Shown: piece by piece, positions 35,458 to 43,904 of the stretch | Layout: every line of letters begins with the position of its first letter | Numbering within the stretch: position 1 is the stretch's first letter | Assembly: GCA_046233135.1 (NCBI GenBank) | Contig: JBJXHN010000003.1 | Location: 620,001-684,000, forward strand | DNA from: JBJXHN01 sp046233135 | GTDB lineage: Bacteria; Pseudomonadota; Alphaproteobacteria; Rhodospirillales; Rhodospirillaceae | DNA: 64,000 bases | Direction of reading: 5' to 3' | Notes under the pieces: generated by a model | What the model was told of the DNA's origin: nothing | The model's database searches: none | Seen by the model: the letters and a program-made list of their open reading frames with translations, nothing else | Translations under genes and position numbers: made by a program

Positions 35458-37902
35458 TCAGGCGGGCTGCACGCGGGTTGCCTGCCCGTCTTCCGCCGCC
35501 TTGCCCGGTGCCCGGGCAGGCGCCGGGCGGCGGCGCAGGCCGGGCATCAACAGCGAGATCAGCGCCGGGGTCAGCACCAGGGCGCCGACCATGTTCCACA
35601 GGAACATGAAGGTCAGCAGCAGCCCCATGTCCGCCTGGAACTTGATCGCCGACACCACCCAGGTCATCACCCCCAGCGCCAGGGTCAGGCCGGTCATGGC
35701 CACCGCCTGTCCCGTGGTCTTCAGGGTCTCGGCATAGGCCGCACGCAGATCCAGGCCACGATCCAGGAAATATTCCAGGCGGTTGTAGATATAGATGCCG
35801 TAGTCCACCCCGATCCCCACGCCCAGCGCGATCACCGGCAAGGTCGCCACTTTCACCCCCAGACCCAGGTTGGCCATGATCGCCTCGCACAGCATCGAGG
35901 TGATGAACAGCGGGAAGACGATGGCCACGGTCACCCGCCAGGAGCGGAACTCCCACAGAATCAGCAGGGCGACGATGCCGTAGACCAGCGCGAGCATCAG
36001 CGGTTCCGACTGCTTGATGACGATATTGGTCGCCGCCTCCACGCCCGCATTGCCGCCGGCGAGCAGGAAATGGATATCGGGATCGTCGAACTCCGCCGAG
36101 AACGCTTGCACCGCCGCCACCACGCCCGACAGGGTCTCGGCCTTGTGGTCGGCCAGGTAGAGCACCACCGGGGTCATGGAGCAGTCGGTGTTGTAGAACC
36201 GCGAGGGCACCATCTTGTGCGCCGAGTTGGAGATGTAGCGGTTGCGGGTGATGGCATACCAGCGCAAGTCCCCCGCCCCGTTCGTGCCGGCGATGGTCTT
36301 CTTCATGTTGGTGAACAGGGATTCCGTGGATTCCACCCCCGGCAGGTCTTCCATGCGCCACTGGAACTGATCCACCAGACTGGCCACCGAATAAGACCCG
36401 CAATCCCCTTCCGGCGCCGTCACCATGACCACGAACACATCCGCACTGGTGGAATAATGTTCGGTGAAGAAGGCAACATCCTTGTTGTAGCGGGAGTCCG
36501 GCCGCAGTTCCGGCGCGCCCGGGTCCAGATCGCCGATCTTCAGGTCCCGGCTTTCCACCAGGGCTCCCCCCAGCAGCAGCAGCGACACTCCCACCGCCAG
36601 CAAGGCCCACTTCGGCCCGGCGAACCGGCCCAGCAGGTCGCTCAGCGCATGGCGGATCTTGTCGCGGCGGGCCTGCGCCCGGGCCACGCCCCGGCGGGAC
36701 ACCCCCACATAGGACATCAGCACCGGCAGCAGGAACATCTTGGTCAGGATCACCACGGCGACACCGACACTGGCGCTGATGGCCAGTTCCTTGATGACGC
36801 CGATGTCGATCACCAGCAGGGTGGAAAAGCCCACCGCATCGCAGACCAAAGCGATGGTGCCGGGGATGAACAGGACCCGGAAGGTGCTTTTCGCCGCGTC
36901 CAGCGGCGTGGCGCCCGAGGCCCGCTCGGCGGCCATGGTATTGATGTTCTGCACCGCATGGCTGACACCGATGGCAAAGGTCAGGAAGGGCACCAGCACC
37001 GAATAGGGATCAAGCCCCAGCCCCATCAGCCGCACGATGCCCAGCTGCCAGACCACCGCCAGCAGGCAGGTGAAAATCGTCGATGCGGTGCTGCGCCAGC
37101 AGCGGGAATACCACAGCAGCAGAACCGTCGACAGCACCACGGTGACCAGGAAAAACGCCGCCACGTCGCGGATCCCGGCGATCAGGTCCCCCACCACCTT
37201 GGCGAAACCGGTGATGTGGATCTGCGTGGTTCCGTCCTGATAGCGGTCGCGCACCAGCGCTTCCAGTTCGTCGGACAGACGGCCGTAGTCCAGCTTGTCG
37301 CCGGTCAGGGGATCCACCTCCAGCAACGGCACCTGGATGGTGGCCGAGCGGTGGTCGGTGGCCACCAGACTGCCCACCGTCCCCGACCGCAGGACGTTGG
37401 TGCGCACCTGCTCCAGCATGGCTGGCGAACCGTCGAAGTTCGACGGGATCACCGGCCCGTTGCGCATCCCCTCTTCCGTGACCTCGTACCAATGCACATT
37501 GGGGGTCCACAGCGAGCGCATGTTCCCCCGGTCAACGCCGCGAATATAGAAAACCTCGTCGGAGACCTGCCGCAGCAGGGACAGGAATTCCTTGGAATAA
37601 ATGTCTCCCTCGGTGGTTTCCACCGCCACCCGCACCACGTTGGTTAGCGGGTTCAGCTGGGTTTCGTAGTCCAGGTAGTTGGCGATGAAGGGATGGGAGC
37701 GCGGCACCATCTTGCTGAAGCTGGCATCGGGGCGCAAATGCAGCGCCTGCCAGCCGAGCAGAACGGACAGCACCGCGAAAACCAGCAGCACCGTGCGGCG
37801 ATGGGAAAAGACCCAGGTTTCCCCCAGTTTCTCGACGAGACGGGCCTGTCGGTGATGCTTCAGATCCACATCGGAGAAGGGGTGTTCGTTTGTCTCGGCC
37901 AT
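35458..37902 (-). CDS. MMPL-type RND family transporter
   Basis: This 814-residue inner-membrane transporter is built of two repeats, each of one helix, a large periplasmic loop and a block of five helices (near 235-400 and 640-790). Internal hydrophobic blocks include LVPFLTFAIGVSHAVQNI and PVIALGVGIGVDYGIYIYN, the second carrying the conserved Gly/Asp segment of MMPL proteins. It is the last gene of an operon with YCF48-like, DUF1329 and DUF1302 genes. This set recurs in degraders of hydrophobic compounds and is thought to move lipophilic molecules across the envelope. The substrate is unknown. Confidence 0.9.
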   Translation of the reverse strand: MAETNEHPFSDVDLKHHRQARLVEKLGETWVFSHRRTVLLVFAVLSVLLGWQALHLRPDASFSKMVPRSHPFIANYLDYETQLNPLTNVVRVAVETTEGDIYSKEFLSLLRQVSDEVFYIRGVDRGNMRSLWTPNVHWYEVTEEGMRNGPVIPSNFDGSPAMLEQVRTNVLRSGTVGSLVATDHRSATIQVPLLEVDPLTGDKLDYGRLSDELEALVRDRYQDGTTQIHITGFAKVVGDLIAGIRDVAAFFLVTVVLSTVLLLWYSRCWRSTASTIFTCLLAVVWQLGIVRLMGLGLDPYSVLVPFLTFAIGVSHAVQNINTMAAERASGATPLDAAKSTFRVLFIPGTIALVCDAVGFSTLLVIDIGVIKELAISASVGVAVVILTKMFLLPVLMSYVGVSRRGVARAQARRDKIRHALSDLLGRFAGPKWALLAVGVSLLLLGGALVESRDLKIGDLDPGAPELRPDSRYNKDVAFFTEHYSTSADVFVVMVTAPEGDCGSYSVASLVDQFQWRMEDLPGVESTESLFTNMKKTIAGTNGAGDLRWYAITRNRYISNSAHKMVPSRFYNTDCSMTPVVLYLADHKAETLSGVVAAVQAFSAEFDDPDIHFLLAGGNAGVEAATNIVIKQSEPLMLALVYGIVALLILWEFRSWRVTVAIVFPLFITSMLCEAIMANLGLGVKVATLPVIALGVGIGVDYGIYIYNRLEYFLDRGLDLRAAYAETLKTTGQAVAMTGLTLALGVMTWVVSAIKFQADMGLLLTFMFLWNMVGALVLTPALISLLMPGLRRRPAPARAPGKAAEDGQATRVQPA

Positions 37903-37905
37903 GAT

Positions 37906-39099
37906 CTATCGCTTGTCCATAGAAGTGTCGCCGGCGGACACGGCCGCCGTTTCCAGCCGCACGCCGCCGACACCGGCTTCGGCCAGGCGGTCGCCGTCGC
38001 TCACCGGCACCACGGCGCTCAAGGGCCGCATTTCCGGCGCCCGGGCGCGATCGAAACTGCGGCCGCCGTCGGTGCTGACAATGCTGCCGCCCCGGGCGTC
38101 GAACAGGGTGATCTTCCCGCCGTCGACCTGCCCGCCGATCAGGCTCTTGCCCGCTGGCGCCGGCACGGCGGTCCAGGTTTCCAGGTCGGTGGTGCGCAGA
38201 ACCCGGCCGTCAAAGCCATAGGCCAGAAGGGCTTCGGGCGTGTCGGTCAGCGGCAGGGCGCCGTACACATGACCGAACTGGCCCGTCTCCAGGGTCTGCC
38301 AGGTCTGACCGTTGTCCGTCGAGCGGTAGAGCCGCCCGGCTTCCCCGGCGATCACCAGGACCTGCGGCGAAAAGCGGGTGATGGCGTTGTAGTGGTAGCC
38401 TTCCGGATTGGTCAGGCCGCCCCCGGCGAAGGTCCAGCGTTCCCCCCCGTCCCGGGTGCGGAAGATCTGGCCGTAGGACCCCACGGCGAACCCGTCAGTG
38501 GGACTGTCGAACAGCACGTCCAGCAGCGGCCGCGAAGGGCCGAATTCACCGGCGGCGCGGGCATCGTCCACCGCCCATTCCGCATCGGTCCGGTCCTCGG
38601 CCGACGCCGACGGGTCGGCTTCCAGGGCGGCCAGCCTGGCTTCCGCCGCCGCCAGCAGCAGGGTGTTGGCATCCGCACCGTCGAACTGCTTGCGCCAGGA
38701 CCGGCCACCATCTTCCGAATGCAGGATCGCCCCGTCATGGCCTACGGCCCACCCCTGCTCGGCGGTGGGGAAGGACACCGCCGTCAGGGTCACGGACACC
38801 GGCACCGAGGCCTGGCGCCAGCTTGCCCCGCCGTCGTCGGAAGTGACGACCACCCCCCGCTCGCCGACCGCCACCAGACGCGTGCCGGCCTCGGCCACGT
38901 CCAGCAGCAAGGCGGCCGCCGCCCGGGGCGAAAGGCGGGCGGGCAAATCCAGCAGATCGATCCGGGCCAATGCCGGGGCGGCCCCGGCCAGATCGCACGC
39001 CAGCCCGAAAGCCAGGCCGATGGCCAGAACGATCCCGCCCGAAGTGCGTCGCCGGCCGGTGTTCAATGAGAGGACCTTCGATGAAAGGACCTGGGTCAC
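37906..39099 (-). CDS. YCF48/BNR-repeat periplasmic protein
   Basis: This is a 397-residue predicted secreted beta-propeller. After a hydrophobic signal segment (about 22-43) there are repeats of the Asp-box or YCF48 style, such as VVVTSDDGGASWRQ, ILHSEDGGRSWRK, IFRTRDGGERWTF and LYRSTDNGQTWQT. The GTG at 39099 is preferred because GGAAGGAG precedes it by nine bases; an ATG 25 codons upstream lacks a site. It is encoded three bases before the RND transporter gene and probably acts as its periplasmic partner, as in comparable operons. Confidence 0.83.
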   Translation of the reverse strand: MTQVLSSKVLSLNTGRRRTSGGIVLAIGLAFGLACDLAGAAPALARIDLLDLPARLSPRAAAALLLDVAEAGTRLVAVGERGVVVTSDDGGASWRQASVPVSVTLTAVSFPTAEQGWAVGHDGAILHSEDGGRSWRKQFDGADANTLLLAAAEARLAALEADPSASAEDRTDAEWAVDDARAAGEFGPSRPLLDVLFDSPTDGFAVGSYGQIFRTRDGGERWTFAGGGLTNPEGYHYNAITRFSPQVLVIAGEAGRLYRSTDNGQTWQTLETGQFGHVYGALPLTDTPEALLAYGFDGRVLRTTDLETWTAVPAPAGKSLIGGQVDGGKITLFDARGGSIVSTDGGRSFDRARAPEMRPLSAVVPVSDGDRLAEAGVGGVRLETAAVSAGDTSMDKR

Positions 39100-39190
39100 G
39101 GCTCCGTCTCCTTCCCCGCTCGCGTCAGCTTGAAAAAAGAACCGGGGACCGGCGGGTAGGGGACCGCCGGCCACCGGGACCCACGCAGGG

Positions 39191-40546
39191 TCAGTTACCC
39201 AGGCGCCGCAAGGCGGCCGGGGAGAACTGGCTGAAGGACAGGTCGATGCCGTAGTCCGTGGGCTTCTCTTCGTTGTTGAAGTTGTTCACTAGATAGCGGC
39301 GGGCTTGCAGGTCATAGAAGGCGTTGCCGGCGTAATGCGCCACCTGGACGTCGTAGAGGTACATGGTGAAGAACTCGTGCACCCGCCAAAGGTCCCCACG
39401 GCCGTCATAAGCATCCTTATGCGCGATCTGCCAGGTGTCTTCGTCGATGTAATAGACCCGCTTGCCGTAGATGTGGCGCTCACCCGGCTTCAGCGTGGCT
39501 TCGACCACCCACACCCGGTGCAGTTCGTAGCGGGCAAGATCCATGTTGATGTGGTTGGTCTTGACGATGTCTTCGTACTTCAGGTCACCACTGGACAGGG
39601 CGTAGCTGTTGTAGGCAATGTACTTCTCCTGCTTGCCGACCAGCTTCCAGTCGAAGCGTTCCGGCGAGCCGTTGAAGCCGTCGTAGTCATCCATGGTGCG
39701 CAGACCGTCGGTCCCCGTGCCCGGGCTGTCATGGGCGACTTCCGGAGCGCGCAGCACGCGGCGCTGACCGGGATTGTAGGTCCAGGCGCTGCGGCTTTCC
39801 TTGGACTGGTCCAGGGGATCGTGGGACAGGATGGCTTCGCCGGCGATGCTGGACGGCGCGGTCACCATGTTGCGGTAGTAGCTGAGGCGGTTGTCTTCCG
39901 GGTTGCCCAGTTCGGCCGCCCGCGCCCACCATTCGGTCCGTTTGACGGTGGTGAAGTCGCCGTTGCTCTGCACCGGGAATTCAGTGCCGTAGCGCACGAA
40001 GGTGCCGCCGCGATACCGCATCACGTGGTTCCAGATGGCCTGCAGACCGTTTTCCGGAATCGGGAACGGCACCCGGGACATCTGGATGTTCAGAACCCCG
40101 TTGCCGCCGGAGGCCAGTACGATACCGGCCGCCTCGGCCGCCACGGTGTCGGTGATCCGCTTGGGCAGAACCACGGGCCGATGGGACGGATAGACCTTGA
40201 TCTTGTAGGTCTCCGGGAACCGCTTCAGCATCTCGATCTGACCCGGGATCAGCTTGTCCTGATACTGGGTGTAGTTGTCGGCGGTGATGACGAACAGCGG
40301 CTGTTCCCCGGCGTAGGGGTCGGCATAGCCGTCATAGGGGCTGAAGCCGGCCGGCGGCGGCGTGGGCTTGCCGTCCCAGGCTGGGATGGAGCCATCGGCA
40401 TTGCCCGCGCGCTCCGCCCCCATGGGCGTCAGATCCTTGCCGAGACGGGCCACATCCTGGGGACTGGCCGCCAGGGCCGCGCCGCCGGACATCAGCAGGC
40501 TGGTAACGCCGGCCGTGGCGAGAATGGTCTTGAAGTCATAGGCCAT
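39191..40546 (-). CDS. DUF1329 family outer-membrane/periplasmic lipoprotein-like protein
   Basis: This 451-residue protein has an N-terminal signal peptide (about 1-27, ALAAS). Typical family segments are LTPMGAERAGNADGSIPAW, RRVLRAPEVAHDSPGTGTDGLRT and KRVYYIDEDTWQIAHKDAYD. The fold resembles lipid-carrying half-barrels (LolA/LolB-like), so a periplasmic lipid or hydrophobic-compound carrier is likely. It lies between the DUF1302 gene (19 bases upstream) and the YCF48-like gene. The exact function of DUF1329 is unknown. Confidence 0.9.
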   Translation of the reverse strand: MAYDFKTILATAGVTSLLMSGGAALAASPQDVARLGKDLTPMGAERAGNADGSIPAWDGKPTPPPAGFSPYDGYADPYAGEQPLFVITADNYTQYQDKLIPGQIEMLKRFPETYKIKVYPSHRPVVLPKRITDTVAAEAAGIVLASGGNGVLNIQMSRVPFPIPENGLQAIWNHVMRYRGGTFVRYGTEFPVQSNGDFTTVKRTEWWARAAELGNPEDNRLSYYRNMVTAPSSIAGEAILSHDPLDQSKESRSAWTYNPGQRRVLRAPEVAHDSPGTGTDGLRTMDDYDGFNGSPERFDWKLVGKQEKYIAYNSYALSSGDLKYEDIVKTNHINMDLARYELHRVWVVEATLKPGERHIYGKRVYYIDEDTWQIAHKDAYDGRGDLWRVHEFFTMYLYDVQVAHYAGNAFYDLQARRYLVNNFNNEEKPTDYGIDLSFSQFSPAALRRLGN

Positions 40547-40565
40547 GATGCTGGGTATCCCTTGC

Positions 40566-42398
40566 TCAGAACGTCATGCCGACAACCAGGGAAACGAAGT
40601 CCCGGTCGCTTTCGGTGTCGTACTTCGCGTCATTGCTGTAGTTGCTGTAGGTCATCTCGGCGTAATAGGTCTTGTCCATATCGGCCCGAAGCTTCAGCGC
40701 GATATTCTGGCGACCTTCCTGGAAGGAGCCGTCCGGCGAGATGCCGTGGATGTCGCGGCTGTAGAAAATGCTGGGGGTCAGGTTCACCCCGGCGAACACG
40801 TTCTCGTACTTCAGGGACAGGTTCAGACGCAGGCCGAGCGCGTCGGAGGTGGCATAGCCTTCCGCTTCGCAGTAATCCCCCATCGAGGTTCCGCAGGCGT
40901 TGCTGGAGGATTCGGCCATGCCGAAGCCCGGCGAACGGCCATAGCGGGTGGAGGTGTAGGGATTACCGATCCCCGCCCAGTGCTGATAGACCAGTTCGCC
41001 CAGCACCCCGGCGGATTCCGCGCCCAGGACGTTGGGGAAGGACTTGATGGTGGCGATCTGGAGCTGATGCTTGTCCTTGCGGTCGTAACCGTGGACGATG
41101 GACCCGAGCGGCAGGCTGTTCAGGTGGGCCATGGGGCCGACGCCGTTGACCATACCGCTGACCAGGTCGGTGGTATTGATCTGAACCGGCACGCCCTTGT
41201 GGAAGCTGTACTCCCCGAACACCGACCAGCCAAACAGGTTGGTCGAGGCGCTGGCCCCGAAAATGCGGATGTTCTCGGCGGAATAATCCTCGAAATACTG
41301 CGACGGCCGAAGGGCATACAGGGAATTGGCGATCGTCGTGGCTTCGCGCTTAAGGCTGAACGACGGCGCACGCTGGTGGTATTGGGCGTGATAAACGCCG
41401 AATTCGGTCCCGAGTTCGGACGAATAGTAGCGCGCCGCCACCCCGAACTGACCCTGATCACCCGGCCGCTGGGTGCCGGCGTTGCTCATGTAGCTGTTCA
41501 GCCCTCCCAGGGCGGCCATGCCCATTTCCGCATCCTGGTCGGAAAAGCCCGACGGCGCGAAAACCGCACCGGTATCGCTACAGTTCAGCACGTCCGAAGG
41601 ACCGCGCAGGGTGCCGCAGCCCTCGATTGTCGTCGGTGTCCAGGCGAACTGGTAGAAGCTCTCGACACTCAGTTCGTCCGTCACCCCCAATGCCGCCGAA
41701 ACCTGGGGTACGGGGTTGAGGATTTCCTTCACCTGCGCGCCCGGACGGCGGGCCGCACTGGCATCGACGGCGTTGTAGGAGCTGATGCCCGGGGTGAACA
41801 GGCTTTCCCCCCAGTTGACCACATGATTCCCGGCCTTCACCGACAGCCAGTTGCCTTCGTCGTTCAGATCCCAGTTGCCGAAGGCATAGGCGTCCAGCAG
41901 CTCCACCCCGTGGAACTTGGACTTCCGCTGGAAGTCGCTGTCATCCAGCCGGTCGTTGTTGGAATAGCCGTTGGCGGAATGGCCGTGGGGGACGTTGATG
42001 TTTTCCCCCACATAGTCGTACCAGGCCTTGCCACGGCCGAAGACGCCGATGTTGTCCCGCTGCAGCTTGACTTCACCGATGGCCTTGCCGAGCAGCGAAT
42101 AGACGTCCCACTGGCCATAGTTCAAATTGCCGTCGTCGATGGTCGCCCCATCGGCCCGTCCCCCGTTGCCGATGCTGATGAAGTTCTTGCTTGGCGCCTC
42201 GGTCCGAACCGCTGCCCCGACGGACAGGTCCAGCCCCCAGCGCCCTTCGATGCCGCCGCCAAGGTCGAAATCGCCGGCGAAAGCTTCGCCGCACACTCCC
42301 GCCAGGGACATCGAAACCACGGCCGTCAGCGCGACGGGTGACGGCGCCACACGCCCCACCCGACGGCCACCGGCCGACAACCCGTTAATCTGCCGCAT
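40566..42398 (-). CDS. DUF1302 family outer-membrane protein
   Basis: This 610-residue protein has a signal region ending near CGEAFAGDFD. The rest is beta-rich with alternating polar and hydrophobic residues and a C-terminal strand ending VSLVVGMTF, a typical outer-membrane barrel end with Phe. Conserved DUF1302 features include WGESLFTPG and the RRPGAQVKEILNPVPQVS region. It is the first gene of the DUF1302-DUF1329-YCF48-RND operon, behind operators F and G. An AGGAG ribosome site precedes the ATG. It is probably a channel for a hydrophobic substrate, by association with similar degradation loci. Confidence 0.9.
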   Translation of the reverse strand: MRQINGLSAGGRRVGRVAPSPVALTAVVSMSLAGVCGEAFAGDFDLGGGIEGRWGLDLSVGAAVRTEAPSKNFISIGNGGRADGATIDDGNLNYGQWDVYSLLGKAIGEVKLQRDNIGVFGRGKAWYDYVGENINVPHGHSANGYSNNDRLDDSDFQRKSKFHGVELLDAYAFGNWDLNDEGNWLSVKAGNHVVNWGESLFTPGISSYNAVDASAARRPGAQVKEILNPVPQVSAALGVTDELSVESFYQFAWTPTTIEGCGTLRGPSDVLNCSDTGAVFAPSGFSDQDAEMGMAALGGLNSYMSNAGTQRPGDQGQFGVAARYYSSELGTEFGVYHAQYHQRAPSFSLKREATTIANSLYALRPSQYFEDYSAENIRIFGASASTNLFGWSVFGEYSFHKGVPVQINTTDLVSGMVNGVGPMAHLNSLPLGSIVHGYDRKDKHQLQIATIKSFPNVLGAESAGVLGELVYQHWAGIGNPYTSTRYGRSPGFGMAESSSNACGTSMGDYCEAEGYATSDALGLRLNLSLKYENVFAGVNLTPSIFYSRDIHGISPDGSFQEGRQNIALKLRADMDKTYYAEMTYSNYSNDAKYDTESDRDFVSLVVGMTF

Positions 42399-42662
42399 GT
42401 ATCATTCTCCTGGACATGCTTCCCCGATCCGATGGTGCTTTGTTGTTGCTCTTGCCAGCCCGCGCTGGAGGCCTTCGGCCTTTCGTTCCAAACCCTTCAC
42501 GTCCATGGCAGAAGGCATTTCCGCCCACGCCACCGCCATCCGCTGCGTGCCGGACGGTGCATGCCGCCCGGTCGTTTCAGACAGGCTTTCCGCTTGGGGA
42601 AACCGGTGGGGAACCGTAAGAAGCGACACTCCCTTTTCGCTCCGCCCGCACCACGAATTCCA

Positions 42663-42685
42663 TTTGCGAAATTAATTTCCGCAAC
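42663..42685. promoter_or_regulatory. IclR-type operator candidate, site F (DUF1302 operon)
   Basis: TTTGCGAAA and TTCCGCAAC flank the spacer TTAAT: the best-formed copy of the seven, with seven of nine arm positions symmetric. It shares the exact spacer of sites A and G. Confidence 0.7.
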
Positions 42686-42823
42686 AGTATGGACGTGGAC
42701 GGATCGGTTCAAGGGGAAAATGGTCGCATGACGTGCATTGCCCTGAAAAAGGGCCGCTTTCGGCCGAAAACCGGACACGAAAAGCCACCACCCGCCGGAA
42801 CGAGGGCGTTTGGCGCCGGTCCA

Positions 42824-42846
42824 TTTTCGGAATTAATTCTCGCAAA
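42824..42846. promoter_or_regulatory. IclR-type operator candidate, site G (distal, DUF1302 operon)
   Basis: TTTTCGGAA and TCTCGCAAA flank the spacer TTAAT, 161 bases from site F start to start. It overlaps the T-rich tail of the neighbouring terminator. A pair of sites could allow looping. Confidence 0.6.
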
Positions 42847-42893
42847 AGAAAGAGAGGAGTCGCCCCGGCGGCCATTCGGGGCGACTCCTCTCT
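42841..42893 (-). terminator. Rho-independent terminator of the SLATT-like gene
   Basis: A perfect 16-bp stem (42851-42866 with 42878-42893) has an 11-base loop. Read on the minus strand it is followed by TTCTTTTG. It lies 50 bases after the stop of the gene at 42944-43813. Confidence 0.88.
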
Positions 42894-42943
42894 GGGGAAT
42901 GCGGGGAGTGAAGACAGGTTACACGGTGACCAGGTCGCCCCGC

Positions 42944-43813
42944 CTATCTCAAGAGCAAGGTCAGGGTGACTTCGGTGATTTCATCCCCGCGAACGACAAC
43001 AGCCTCCTGCGCGCTGACAGGAGTGTTCTGAATAACCCCTCTGGCGAGAACGCGATGTATACCCGGCTCCACCCCGGCAATCACACAAACTCCACCGTAG
43101 CATTTTTCTTCAAACTTCCCATTTAAAGACACATAAATGTCCCGTCCATTATCCACCCTTACTCGAATCGTTCCATACTTTCTGCGCTTGGAATCATCCA
43201 AAACCGCATCTCCAGCGATGATTCCTGTGGAAAATTCTCGTATCCATTTCGTGGTTTCATCGCGGATAAGCTTGTTGATCTCCTCCAGAAACTCCCGAGC
43301 ATAGACCAACACGCATTTGCACTGGTCGGCGCTGGGCGATGCCCCCAGGCCAATGATTTGCTCTTGCCATCCAAGTTCGAAAGCGTTCCAACGCCGACGG
43401 ATTTCCATCTCTGTTAACGTGTAACGCATCCAGGTTTCGGAAAAGCCCATCAACTTATCCAGCGCCACCAAAAAGGCTGCCAGGGCAAGCATGACCGCAG
43501 GGACAAGGTTCATATCGATCTGCCAGTTGCTGCCCCATGCCATATAAGGGAGACCCGGTGACTCACCTTTCCACTGCACAGCCGAGCCGACAACCGGCAC
43601 AATCGCAGCAGAGGCCGCAAATATCATTGCGAAAAATCGGCACATTCTGGAAAAGCGCCGCTTCCACTTTCGCGCAGAGACATACCATTTTATGACATTC
43701 TGAGTATTGTTTCTTAAATACTCATACACACTTTCTAGAGATAATAAATACGAGCCACCCTGCCATTTTACGTCTGGCAGAGATTCATGCTTGATAAATG
43801 GCTCCCGCCCCAT
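42944..43813 (-). CDS. SLATT-like two-helix membrane protein, orphan
   Basis: This 289-residue protein is unlike its neighbours. Two hydrophobic helices (about 60-80, FAMIFAASAAIVPVV, and about 98-120, AVMLALAAFLVALDKL) are followed by a Trp-rich amphipathic helix (MRYTLTEMEIRRRWNAFELGW), the layout of SLATT domains found in predicted conflict-system effectors. A C-terminal beta-rich segment (about 205-289) resembles a PEGA-like domain. Codon use and base composition are visibly more AT-rich than the surroundings, suggesting horizontal acquisition. No CD-NTase, SLOG or other usual partner is adjacent. The start at 43813 has GGAGG eight bases upstream; an ATG 14 codons earlier does not. The family call is by pattern only. 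Confidence 0.6.
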   Translation of the reverse strand: MGREPFIKHESLPDVKWQGGSYLLSLESVYEYLRNNTQNVIKWYVSARKWKRRFSRMCRFFAMIFAASAAIVPVVGSAVQWKGESPGLPYMAWGSNWQIDMNLVPAVMLALAAFLVALDKLMGFSETWMRYTLTEMEIRRRWNAFELGWQEQIIGLGASPSADQCKCVLVYAREFLEEINKLIRDETTKWIREFSTGIIAGDAVLDDSKRRKYGTIRVRVDNGRDIYVSLNGKFEEKCYGGVCVIAGVEPGIHRVLARGVIQNTPVSAQEAVVVRGDEITEVTLTLLLR

Positions 43814-43904
43814 GGCTGCCCCCTCCGTCAACGAACAAGACGGCAACCCTAGCATACCAAAAATAATCTAAAAATCCGCATGCATGCAGCGGACCGTTAC
43901 TCTC

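Larger units (their letters stand above)
42399..42943. promoter_or_regulatory. Promoter region of the DUF1302 operon
   Basis: These 545 bases contain no gene I can support. They hold operator F, operator G and the terminator of the next upstream gene. The long distance from the operators to the DUF1302 start (about 265 bases) implies a long leader or a second promoter. Short frames here lack homology. Confidence 0.6.

Noticed and set aside
42402..42629. A 75-codon minus-strand frame upstream of the DUF1302 gene
   Set aside because: Its composition and lack of homology suggest leader DNA; it lies within the regulated promoter region.
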